A stretch of DNA of 64,000 bases from VRUE01 sp040879985 (GTDB taxonomy: Bacteria; Actinomycetota; Thermoleophilia; Solirubrobacterales; 70-9). Below the pieces are notes generated by a model, which had not been told where the DNA came from, ran no database searches, and was given only the letters and a program-made list of their open reading frames with translations. The stretch covers positions 23,545-87,544 of the forward strand of contig JBBDJH010000012.1 of NCBI GenBank assembly GCA_040879985.1, given 5' to 3'. Positions 40,496-47,813 of this stretch are shown in pieces. How positions within the stretch are numbered: position 1 is the stretch's first letter; each line of letters begins with the position of its first letter. The translations under genes were made by a program, and so were the position numbers.

Positions 40496-41485
40496 CTAAA
40501 CCGATGCAAGGCTGAGCGCGTAATCGCCGGCGGGATCGGTGAACCATCCATCCGGCCGCAGGCCCGCCTCCCGATAGATCGCTTCCAGCCGCTCGCGGGT
40601 GAACTTGGCGGAGATCTCGGTTCGCATCTCCTCCCCGGCCGCGAAGCGCACGGTCAGGTCGAGGCCGTCGAGGCGCACGATCTGCTCGGCGAGCGAACGC
40701 AGGCGGATATCCATGCGGGCCTGCTCGGCGTCGTAGCGGGCGACGTGCTCGAAGCCGTCCGGGTCGAAGTCGCCGCCCAGCTCGCGGTTGAGGACGAGCA
40801 GGACGTTCTTGTTGAACTCGGCGGTGACCCCGCCGGGGTCGTCGTAGGCGGCCTCGAGCCGCGCCGGCTTCTTGACCAGGTCGGTGCCGAGCAGGATGCG
40901 GTCACCCGGCTCCAGCAGGGCCGCGATGCGGGTCAGGAAGTCACGCCGGGCGTCCGGGAAGAGGTTGCCGATCGTGCCGCCGAGGAAGGCGACGAGGCGC
41001 CCGCCGCCGCCGTTGGGGATCCGCTCGAGGTCGTGCTCGAAGTCGCAGACGAGGCCGCGGATCGTCAGGCCCGGATACTCGCCGACCAGCGCCGCGGCGG
41101 TTTCGTGGGTGATCTCGGCGGAGATGTCGACCGGGACGTATGTGGTGAGGCAGCCGGCGTCGCGCATCGCGCTGAGCAGGTGGCGGGTCTTGGCGGCGGA
41201 GCCGGAGCCGAGCTCGACCAGGGTCCCCGGCTCGCCGGCGGCGGCGACGATCTCAGCCGAGCGCGCGGCGAGGATCTCGCGCTCGGCGCGGGTCGGGTAG
41301 TACTCGGGCAGGCCGGTGATCCGCTCGAAGAGCTGCGAGCCGCGCTCGTCGTAGAAGTACTTCGGCGCCAGCTGCTTGGGCTTCGCGGTCAGCCCGAGGC
41401 GGACCTCGCGGGCCATCGCGACGCCGCCGTCGGCGCGCAGGCGGACCTCGATCTCGATCGGCTCGGCGGCCGCGCCGGGGGTCAT
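40496..41485 (-). CDS. egtD: L-histidine N-alpha-methyltransferase EgtD
   Basis: Trimethylates histidine to hercynine, the first step of ergothioneine synthesis. From ATG 41485 it is 329 residues with the EgtD opening VRLGLTAKPKQLAPKYFYDE, LVELGSGSAAKTRHLL (SAM), GLVCDFEHDLERIP, and AFLGGTIGNLFPDARRDFL, and a C-terminal substrate domain. Its start overlaps the egtB stop by four bases (ATGA), so egtB and egtD are coupled. No egtA, egtC or egtE lies in the window. Confidence 0.95.
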   Translation of the reverse strand: MTPGAAAEPIEIEVRLRADGGVAMAREVRLGLTAKPKQLAPKYFYDERGSQLFERITGLPEYYPTRAEREILAARSAEIVAAAGEPGTLVELGSGSAAKTRHLLSAMRDAGCLTTYVPVDISAEITHETAAALVGEYPGLTIRGLVCDFEHDLERIPNGGGGRLVAFLGGTIGNLFPDARRDFLTRIAALLEPGDRILLGTDLVKKPARLEAAYDDPGGVTAEFNKNVLLVLNRELGGDFDPDGFEHVARYDAEQARMDIRLRSLAEQIVRLDGLDLTVRFAAGEEMRTEISAKFTRERLEAIYREAGLRPDGWFTDPAGDYALSLASV

Positions 41486-42678
41486 CCCGCGTCCCTCGCG
41501 CAGCGCAAGCCGGAGAAGATCTGGCGGCGTTGCGGCAGGTCCCAGTTGCGGAAGCTCGGTCGCAGGTCGTCGCGGTGCGTCGCCCAGGAAGCGCCGCGCA
41601 GCACCTTGTACCCGGCGCCGAAGAAGGCCTGCGAGTACTCCTCGTAGGGGAAAGCCTCGAAGCCGGGGTAGGCGAGGAAATCCGAGGCGGTCCATTCCCA
41701 GACCTGGCCGGCGCCGGGCAGCCCGAGCGGGTTCTCGCCGTCGGGCGTGGCGGCGCGCGCGGCCACCTCCCACTCCAACTCGCTCGGCAGGCGCTTGCCC
41801 GCCCAGCGCGCGAAGGCGTCGGCCTCCTCCCAGCTGACGTGAATCACGGGTGCGTCGGGCGCGATCGGCTCACGGCGGCCCATCGCAGTGCGCACCCAGC
41901 CGTCCCCCTCCCGCTCCCAGTAAAGCGGCGGCTCGGCCCCGGTCTCGTCCAGGTAGGCGGCGTACTCGCCGTTGGTCACCGGGAAGGCGTCGATCTCGAA
42001 CGCCGCCAGCTCGACCGTGTACCGCGGCCGCTCGTTGTCGTAGGCGAAGCCCCGCGCTGGGGTGCCGATCTCGTGCTCGCCGCCGGGCACGGAAAGAGCG
42101 TGGGGTGCCTCTCGAACGGGCGGATACTCAAATTGCCGGTCCAACTGGACCGGCAATTGTCCGGGCGAGAGGCACCCCACGCTCTTCACCGCCTCGGGCA
42201 GCTCGTATCCGTCGACCATCTGCAGCAGCTGCAGCATCGTCTCGTTGTGCTGGTGCTCGTGCGCGATCAACATCTCGTAGACGAAACCGTCGCGCAGCAG
42301 AGGGTCGGGCGAGTCGGGCCCGATCTCAACCTCGGCGAGCACCTCGAGGGCGCGCTCACGCACGTCGGCGAGGTAGGAGCGCAGCTCGGCGTCGCGCAGG
42401 ATCGGCAGCTCGCCGCGGTTCTTGCGCGGGTTCTCGATCGCGTCGTAGAAGCGACCGAGGTCACCGTGCAGCGGCTCGCGCTCGCCGATCGTCTGGACCA
42501 GCCAGAGCTCCTCGAAGTTGGCTATGTGGCCAAGGTCCCAGGCAAGCGGGCTGAGGATCGGCGAGTAGACCCGATTGAGCTGCTCGTCGTCGAGCGGCTC
42601 GATCAGCTCGTAGGTGCGCTGCCGCGCCGCTGCGAGCCGGTCCCCGATCGCTTCCTTGGAGTAGGACTGTGCCGTCAC
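41482..42678 (-). CDS. egtB: Ergothioneine iron-dependent sulfoxide synthase EgtB, with a 31-residue insertion
   Basis: Joins hercynine and a thiol with oxygen. In 398 residues: DinB-type domain with iron ligands His51 and the His140/His144 pair (LIAHEHQHNETMLQ), then the sulfatase-modifying-factor-like domain (VPGGEHEIGTPARGFAYDNE onward; WEEADAFARWAGKRLPSELEW). Residues 165-195 between the domains are exactly encoded by family 2 palindromic element copy B (93 bases, no stop, frame kept). The flanking text would read PEAV-SVPGG without it. Start is GTG at 42678. Functionality is likely since the insert falls in the interdomain linker. Confidence 0.93.
   Translation of the reverse strand: MTAQSYSKEAIGDRLAAARQRTYELIEPLDDEQLNRVYSPILSPLAWDLGHIANFEELWLVQTIGEREPLHGDLGRFYDAIENPRKNRGELPILRDAELRSYLADVRERALEVLAEVEIGPDSPDPLLRDGFVYEMLIAHEHQHNETMLQLLQMVDGYELPEAVKSVGCLSPGQLPVQLDRQFEYPPVREAPHALSVPGGEHEIGTPARGFAYDNERPRYTVELAAFEIDAFPVTNGEYAAYLDETGAEPPLYWEREGDGWVRTAMGRREPIAPDAPVIHVSWEEADAFARWAGKRLPSELEWEVAARAATPDGENPLGLPGAGQVWEWTASDFLAYPGFEAFPYEEYSQAFFGAGYKVLRGASWATHRDDLRPSFRNWDLPQRRQIFSGLRCARDAG
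42094..42186 (+). repeat. Family 2 palindromic element, copy B, inserted in frame in egtB
   Basis: Outer arms of 21 bases pair perfectly (42094-42114 and 42166-42186). The core GGGCGGATACTCAA precedes an inner stem AATTGCCGGTCCA-AC-TGGACCGGCAATT (42131-42158), then TTGTCCGGG. The core matches copy A at 24688-24732 while the arms do not. Its 93 bases equal 31 codons of EgtB with no stop codon in the egtB frame. Confidence 0.9.
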
Positions 42679-42767
42679 CTCGGTGGCGATGCGGAAACCC
42701 TAGCGGGTCGCGGGATAGGCCTTTCCGAAAAGGGGGAGAGATTCGCTTCCTGTGGCCTTGATGGTGC

Positions 42768-43715
42768 ATGGAGGAGCGCGGACAGGGGACGGTCGAGTGG
42801 GTCGGGCTCGTCGCTGTGGTCGCCCTCTTGCTTGCGGCGCTCGTTGTGGCGGGCGTGCGGGTTCCGGGGGCAGAGCTTGCGCGGGCTGTGGTGTCACGGA
42901 TGCTTTGTGCCGTGGCGATGGCCGAGCGGTGTGGGGATGAACCGCGGCTGATTGCCGCCTACGGGACGGAGGTGGGGAAGCTGGTCCGGCGGCATATGCC
43001 GACGCTCCTGTTCGAGCAGGGATCGCGGGCGCTGCCGGTGGACTTCCGGCGTTGCCGTGCGACGGCTTGCGCGGACGGGTCCGCCCGCGGCCTGGTCGGC
43101 GAGACGGACGCGGGGCTGCCGGTGACGGCGTTCGTCCGTGTGGTCGATTGCCGCGACCGCCCGGGGGGCTCGTTGCCTTCGTCTGCCGGTGAAGCCGGCG
43201 TGCCGGGCCTCGACTGCTCCGGACCGCGGGCCGGCAATCTCTATCTCCAGTACTGGACCTACTACCCCGACTCCGCGACCCTGCGCGGGGTGCCGATCGC
43301 AGAAGCTGCGGGCTACCACCGCGACGACTGGGAGTCCGCCCAGTTCAGGATCGGACCGGACGGGCGGGTCGCGCAGCGGGCCTCCTCCCATCACGGCTAC
43401 AACCACGTGCGGAGCCTCGCCAACGCCGGTTCGGACGCCGGCCTGATCCCCCTGCGCGACGCGGCCGAGGCAGTCGGGGCGCGGCCGCGCAACGGCTGGG
43501 GCCCGGAGACGCGCCTGCTCGTCGTCTCCGGGGGCAGCCACGCCGGCAATGCCAACGGCTTCCTCCGCATCGACCGGATCGCGCCCGGCCGCCGCGTCCA
43601 TCTGGTCCCGCTGGAGTCAATCGTCGCCGCGCAAGGTGACGCCCACGGCTTCGCGGTCAGCCCACCGTGGCGGAAGCGGGTTTGGAGCGATCCAGAGGCC
43701 AGCGGCACCGATTGA
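42768..43715 (+). CDS. Secreted VPS62-like protein with pilin-type N-terminus
   Basis: The 315-residue protein begins MEERGQGTVEWVGLVAVVAL, a short charged leader, the GQGTVEW motif of Flp/TadE pilins and one hydrophobic helix; a prepilin peptidase could process it. The body, NLYLQYWTYYPDS followed by YHRDDWESAQFRIGPDG and SSHHGYN, resembles the VPS62-type domain, usually hydrolytic or lipid-linked. Several Cys residues (CRATAC, DCRDRP, LDCSGP) could form disulfides. No pilus genes are nearby. Its stop lies five bases before element copy 3. Confidence 0.65.
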   Translation: MEERGQGTVEWVGLVAVVALLLAALVVAGVRVPGAELARAVVSRMLCAVAMAERCGDEPRLIAAYGTEVGKLVRRHMPTLLFEQGSRALPVDFRRCRATACADGSARGLVGETDAGLPVTAFVRVVDCRDRPGGSLPSSAGEAGVPGLDCSGPRAGNLYLQYWTYYPDSATLRGVPIAEAAGYHRDDWESAQFRIGPDGRVAQRASSHHGYNHVRSLANAGSDAGLIPLRDAAEAVGARPRNGWGPETRLLVVSGGSHAGNANGFLRIDRIAPGRRVHLVPLESIVAAQGDAHGFAVSPPWRKRVWSDPEASGTD

Positions 43716-43720
43716 GGTAA

Positions 43721-43831
43721 GGGCTATCCCGGTAGGGGTGGAACGTCTTGTACTTTTTCTGCGCGCCCAACCTCGGACGGCCGCACCGTGTCTTCAGAAA
43801 AAGTTAAGTGGAACCCCTACCGGGATAGCCC
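43721..43831 (+). repeat. Family 1 palindromic element, copy 3
   Basis: Perfect 19-base outer arms (43721-43739 and 43813-43831), inner 10-bp stem ACTTTTTCTG / CAGAAAAAGT and the loop segment CCTCGGACGGCCGCACC. It is about 90% identical to copy 2 (20781-20893), differing mainly by paired substitutions in stems. It separates the VPS62-like gene from the convergent pntB. Confidence 0.9.
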
Positions 43832-43846
43832 CCACGGAAAACCGAA

Positions 43847-45265
43847 TCAGAGGTTGCCGATCTCGGCGGCGATCTCCGAAGCGGCAGCCTTGGCGTCGGC
43901 GAAGAGCATCGAGGTGTTCGGTTCGTAGAAGAGGTCGTTGTCGATGCCGGCGAAGCCGGGGCTGAGCGAGCGCTTGATCACGATCACCTGCTGCGCCTCG
44001 CTGACTTCGATGATCGGCATCCCCGCGATCGGGCTGTCCGGGTCGTTCTTCGCCGCCGGGTTGGTGACATCGTTGGCGCCGACGACGACCGCCACGTCGG
44101 TGCGCGGCAGCTCCGGGTTGACCTCCTCCATCTCCTTGAGCTGCTCGTAGGGCACGTCGGCCTCGGCGAGCAGGACGTTCATGTGGCCCGGCATGCGGCC
44201 GGCGACGGGGTGGATCGCGTAGTTGACGGTGACGCCGCGCTGCTCGAGCTCGTCGGCGACCTCCTTGATCGCGTGCTGGGCCTGGGCCACGGCGAGGCCG
44301 TAGCCGGGCACGATCGTGACCGTGTCGGCGTAGGCCAGCTTGATCGCCGCGTCCTGGGCGCCGATCGAGGTGTGCGGCCGTTCCTCGCCGTCGCCCGCGC
44401 CGCCGCCGCCAGAGGGCGCGCCGCCGAAGCCGGCGAAGAGGATGTGGCCGACCGAGCGGTTCATCGCCGTCGCCATCTCCATCGTCAGGATCGTTCCCGA
44501 GGAGCCGACCAGGGTGCCGGCGACGATCAGCGCCACGTTGTCGAGGGCGAAGCCGGCGGCGGCCGCGGCGAGGCCGGTGAAGGCGTTGAGCAGCGAGATC
44601 ACGACCGGCATGTCGGCGCCGCCGATCGGCAGCACGACGAGGTTGCCGAGGATCGCGGCGGCGATCAGGACGCCGATGAAGATCGCCTGCGAGGGCCCGT
44701 CGTTGTTGATCGCGAGGTTGACGCAGGCGACGACGATGCCGATCAGCAGGACGGCGTTGATCACCTGCTGGCCCGGCACCGCAAGCGGCCTGGTCGGGAT
44801 CAGGTCCTGGAGCTTGGCGAAGGCGATGTTCGAGCCCCAGAAGGAGATCGAGCCGACAACGGCCGAGAAGAGGACCGGGATCAGCGTGTCGAGCGGGATC
44901 GCGTGATCGAGCGCGATCCCGTGGCGGATCTCCGCCCAGGCGATCAGGGCGACCGCGCCGCCGCCGACGCCGTTGTAGAGGGCGACCATCTGCGGCATCT
45001 CGGTCATCTGCACCCGGGTCGATGCGACGATGCCGATCGCGCTGCCGATCGCCAGGGCGCCGAAGATCACGCCCCAGTTGCCGATCCCGTCGAGCAGCAG
45101 CGTGGTGACGACGGCGATCGCCATGCCGACGGCCGCGATCAGGTTGCCCTGCTTGGCGCTGGTCGGGTGGGTGCCGCGCTTGATCCCGATGATGAACAGC
45201 GAGAAGGCGACGATGTAGAGCGCCGTGGCGGCGTCGCCGCCCGGCTCCAGAACAGCCTGGATCAT
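43847..45265 (-). CDS. pntB: NAD(P) transhydrogenase subunit beta
   Basis: Membrane and NADP-binding subunit of the proton-driven transhydrogenase. The 472-residue protein has nine or so N-terminal membrane helices, then a soluble domain III with VPGYGLAVAQAQHAIKEV, HPVAGRMPGHMNVLLAEADV and VIVIKRSLSPGFAGIDNDLF. A Gly-rich linker (PSGGGGAGDGEER) joins the two. The ATG overlaps the alpha-2 gene by four bases. Confidence 0.95.
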   Translation of the reverse strand: MIQAVLEPGGDAATALYIVAFSLFIIGIKRGTHPTSAKQGNLIAAVGMAIAVVTTLLLDGIGNWGVIFGALAIGSAIGIVASTRVQMTEMPQMVALYNGVGGGAVALIAWAEIRHGIALDHAIPLDTLIPVLFSAVVGSISFWGSNIAFAKLQDLIPTRPLAVPGQQVINAVLLIGIVVACVNLAINNDGPSQAIFIGVLIAAAILGNLVVLPIGGADMPVVISLLNAFTGLAAAAAGFALDNVALIVAGTLVGSSGTILTMEMATAMNRSVGHILFAGFGGAPSGGGGAGDGEERPHTSIGAQDAAIKLAYADTVTIVPGYGLAVAQAQHAIKEVADELEQRGVTVNYAIHPVAGRMPGHMNVLLAEADVPYEQLKEMEEVNPELPRTDVAVVVGANDVTNPAAKNDPDSPIAGMPIIEVSEAQQVIVIKRSLSPGFAGIDNDLFYEPNTSMLFADAKAAASEIAAEIGNL

Positions 45266-45582
45266 CCGCCCGCCCCGCCCTTGCCGCCGCCCTCAGCCTT
45301 GGCTTTCGGCTTTTTGCTGAACATGCCGAGCATCCGGTCGGTGACCATGAAGCCGCCGACGATGTTGATCGCGCCGAAGGCGATCGCGATCGTGCCGATG
45401 ATGTACTCGAGCGGGTCGTTGGCGTAGCCGACGACGATCAGCCCGCCGAGCATGACGATCCCGTGGATCGCGTTGGTCTGCGACATCAGCGGCGTGTGCA
45501 GCGTCGTCGGCACCTTCGAGATCACCTCGAAGCCGACGAAGGCGGCGAGGACGAAGATGGTCAGCTCGGTGAAAAGGGTCAT
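45262..45582 (-). CDS. pntA2: NAD(P) transhydrogenase subunit alpha-2 (membrane)
   Basis: A 106-residue membrane protein with three helices (LTIFVLAAFVGFEVISKVP, QTNAIHGIVMLGGLIVVGYA, IIGTIAIAFGAINIVGGFMV) followed by a Lys/Gly tail. This is the separate alpha-2 piece found in the three-subunit form of the enzyme. It overlaps both neighbours by four bases. Confidence 0.92.
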   Translation of the reverse strand: MTLFTELTIFVLAAFVGFEVISKVPTTLHTPLMSQTNAIHGIVMLGGLIVVGYANDPLEYIIGTIAIAFGAINIVGGFMVTDRMLGMFSKKPKAKAEGGGKGGAGG

Positions 45583-46697
45583 TTGGCCGCCCTCTCGTTG
45601 CGGATCTCGCCGCCGTGGGTGATGCAGGCGGCGGCGACGATGTCGTCCTCGAAGTCGACCTTCAGCCCACCCTCCTCGTCGATCAGCAGGCCGAGCAGGT
45701 TCTCGAGGTTCTTGGCGTAGAGCTGCGAGGCCGGGGCCGGCATCTCACTGGCCAGGTTGCGCGGGCCGACCACCTTGACGCCGCCCTCCTCGACGGTCCG
45801 CCCGGCCTCGGTCAGCTCGCAGTTGCCGCCGCTCTCAGCGGCGAGGTCGACGATCACCGAGCCGGGCTGCATTCCGCGCACCGCGTCGGCGGTGATCAGC
45901 AGCGGCGCCGGCCGGCCGGGGATCGCGGCGGTGGTGACGATCACGTCCTGCCGGGCGGCGTTCTCGCCGATCGCCTCGACCACCTTGGCGTTCTCCTCGT
46001 CGGTGAGCGGCCGGGCGTAACCGCCCTCGCCTTCGGCGTCGGGGATGAAGTCGAGTTCGAGCGGCCGCCCGCCGAGCGAGGCGATCTGCTCCCAGGCGGC
46101 GCGGCGGATGTCGAAGCCGGTGACGATCGCGCCCAGCCGCTTCGCGGTGGCGACCGCCTGCAGGCCGGCGACGCCGGCGCCGAGGACCAGCACCTTGGCC
46201 GGCGGCACGGTGCCGGCGGCGGTGGTCATCATGCCGAAGAAGCGGCCCGACTCGCGGGCGGCGATCAGCGTCGCCGCGTAACCGCCGGCGGCGGCCTGCG
46301 AGGAGAGCGCGTCCATCGCCTGGGCGCGCGTCGTGCGCGGGATCGCCTCCATCGCGAAGCTGGTCGCCCCGCAGGCGGCGAGCGCCTGGTTGGTCTCGGC
46401 CGCGGTCCAGGGCGAGAGGTGGCCGATCAGCAGCTGGCCGGAGTTGAGCTTGGCGATCTGCTCGGCGGTCGGGGCGGCGACGCGGAGAACGACGTCGGCG
46501 CCCCAGGCGACGTCGGGGTCGACGAGCTCGGCACCCGCCTCCTCGTACTGGGAGTCGGGGTGGCCGGCGGCGTCGCCGGCGCCGCGCTCGACGGCCAGGT
46601 CGACGTTCGCGGTCTTCTTCAGCGACTTGACGGCATCGGGGACGAGCGCGACGCGGCGCTCCCCCTCGACGGTCTCTTTCGGCACTCCGATCTTCAT
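45579..46697 (-). CDS. pntA1: NAD(P) transhydrogenase subunit alpha-1 (soluble)
   Basis: NAD(H)-binding domain I of the three-subunit transhydrogenase. The 372-residue protein shows MKIGVPKETVEGERRVALVP, RAQAMDALSSQAAAGGYAA and the NAD Rossmann block AKVLVLGAGVAGLQAVATAK, followed by GPRNLASEMPAPASQLYAKN. It is first in the pntA1-pntA2-pntB operon. The enzyme would supply NADPH from NADH and the proton gradient. Confidence 0.95.
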   Translation of the reverse strand: MKIGVPKETVEGERRVALVPDAVKSLKKTANVDLAVERGAGDAAGHPDSQYEEAGAELVDPDVAWGADVVLRVAAPTAEQIAKLNSGQLLIGHLSPWTAAETNQALAACGATSFAMEAIPRTTRAQAMDALSSQAAAGGYAATLIAARESGRFFGMMTTAAGTVPPAKVLVLGAGVAGLQAVATAKRLGAIVTGFDIRRAAWEQIASLGGRPLELDFIPDAEGEGGYARPLTDEENAKVVEAIGENAARQDVIVTTAAIPGRPAPLLITADAVRGMQPGSVIVDLAAESGGNCELTEAGRTVEEGGVKVVGPRNLASEMPAPASQLYAKNLENLLGLLIDEEGGLKVDFEDDIVAAACITHGGEIRNERAAK

Positions 46698-46734
46698 GCG
46701 GCGCGGAAGGTTATGGGATCGGGTCGCTGCCGGG

Positions 46735-47784
46735 TCAGCCGGCTGCCAGGGCGGCCAGGCGTTGGATCGTGTGCAGTTGCTGGTCGCGCTCGGTGTGCAC
46801 CGGCGAGACGATCAGGCGGTCGATCCCGGCGCCGCGGAAGCGCTCGATCCGCGCCGCCACCTCGGCCTCGCTGCCGACCAGCGAGGTCGCCTCGACGATC
46901 TCGTCGGGCATCGCCTCGAAGGCGCCGCCGCGGTCGCCCTCCTGGAAGCGGCGCTGGACCTCGTCGGCGACCTCGCCGAAGCCGAAGCGGTGGGCGAGGT
47001 CGACGTAGAAGTTGGTCTTGCGGCTGCCCATGCCGCCGAAGTAGAGGACGAGGCCGGCCTTGACGACGCTCTTCGCCGCCTCCTGGTCGCCGTCGATGGC
47101 GACCTGCAGGGAGGGGCTGACCTCGAGGTCGGAGCGCTGCCGGCCGCCCTTGGCGAAGCCCGCCTCGAGGTGCTCGCCCCAGGTCTGCTCGAAGGCGTCG
47201 ACCGAGAAGAAGATCGGGATCCAGCCGTCGCAGATCTCGGCCGCCATCTCGACCGATTTGCGCCCGATCGCGCCGACGAAGACGGGGATCCGGTTGCGCT
47301 CAGGGTGGAAGTTGAGCTTCAGCGGCTTGCCCTCGCCGTCCGGCAGCGGCAGCTTGTAATGCTCGCCCTGGTGGTCGAGCTTGCCCTCGCGGGCGACGAT
47401 CTCGCGGACGACTTCGATGTACTCGCGGGTGCGGCCCCAGGGCTTCGCGTAGGGGACGCCGTACCAGCCCTCGGAGACCTGCGGCCCGGAGGGCCCGAAG
47501 CCGAAGATGAAACGGCCGCCGGAGAGCTTGTCGATCGTCGCGCCGGCCATCGCCGCGGCGGCGGGTGGGCGGGCGGGCACCTGCAGGATCGCTGCGCCGA
47601 GCTTGATCGTCTTCGTCTGCGGCGCCAGCCAGGCGAGCACGCTGACCACGTCGGAGCCGTAGGACTCGGCCGCCCAGACCGACTCGAAGCCGGCCGCCTC
47701 GGCCGCCTGGACGACCTCGACGGCGTCGTCGCCGGACGGGCCGATGCCCCAGTAGCCGAGGTTCAATCCGAGTTTTAGTGACAT
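46735..47784 (-). CDS. LLM-class F420-dependent oxidoreductase (Rv3520c-like)
   Basis: The 349-residue luciferase-like barrel has LGLNLGYWGIGPSGDDAVEV at the start, AESYGSDVVSVLAWLAPQTK, the GFGPSGPQVSEGWYGVPYAK region and IPVFVGAIGRKSVEMAAEIC. The sequence pattern fits the F420-binding group near Rv3520c; the reaction is unknown. It lies upstream of the pnt operon on the same strand, 37 bases away, and starts 29 bases from a divergent P-type ATPase gene. Confidence 0.85.
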   Translation of the reverse strand: MSLKLGLNLGYWGIGPSGDDAVEVVQAAEAAGFESVWAAESYGSDVVSVLAWLAPQTKTIKLGAAILQVPARPPAAAAMAGATIDKLSGGRFIFGFGPSGPQVSEGWYGVPYAKPWGRTREYIEVVREIVAREGKLDHQGEHYKLPLPDGEGKPLKLNFHPERNRIPVFVGAIGRKSVEMAAEICDGWIPIFFSVDAFEQTWGEHLEAGFAKGGRQRSDLEVSPSLQVAIDGDQEAAKSVVKAGLVLYFGGMGSRKTNFYVDLAHRFGFGEVADEVQRRFQEGDRGGAFEAMPDEIVEATSLVGSEAEVAARIERFRGAGIDRLIVSPVHTERDQQLHTIQRLAALAAG

Positions 47785-47813
47785 CCGCCGGGAACCCTAT
47801 TGAATGTCCCCTG

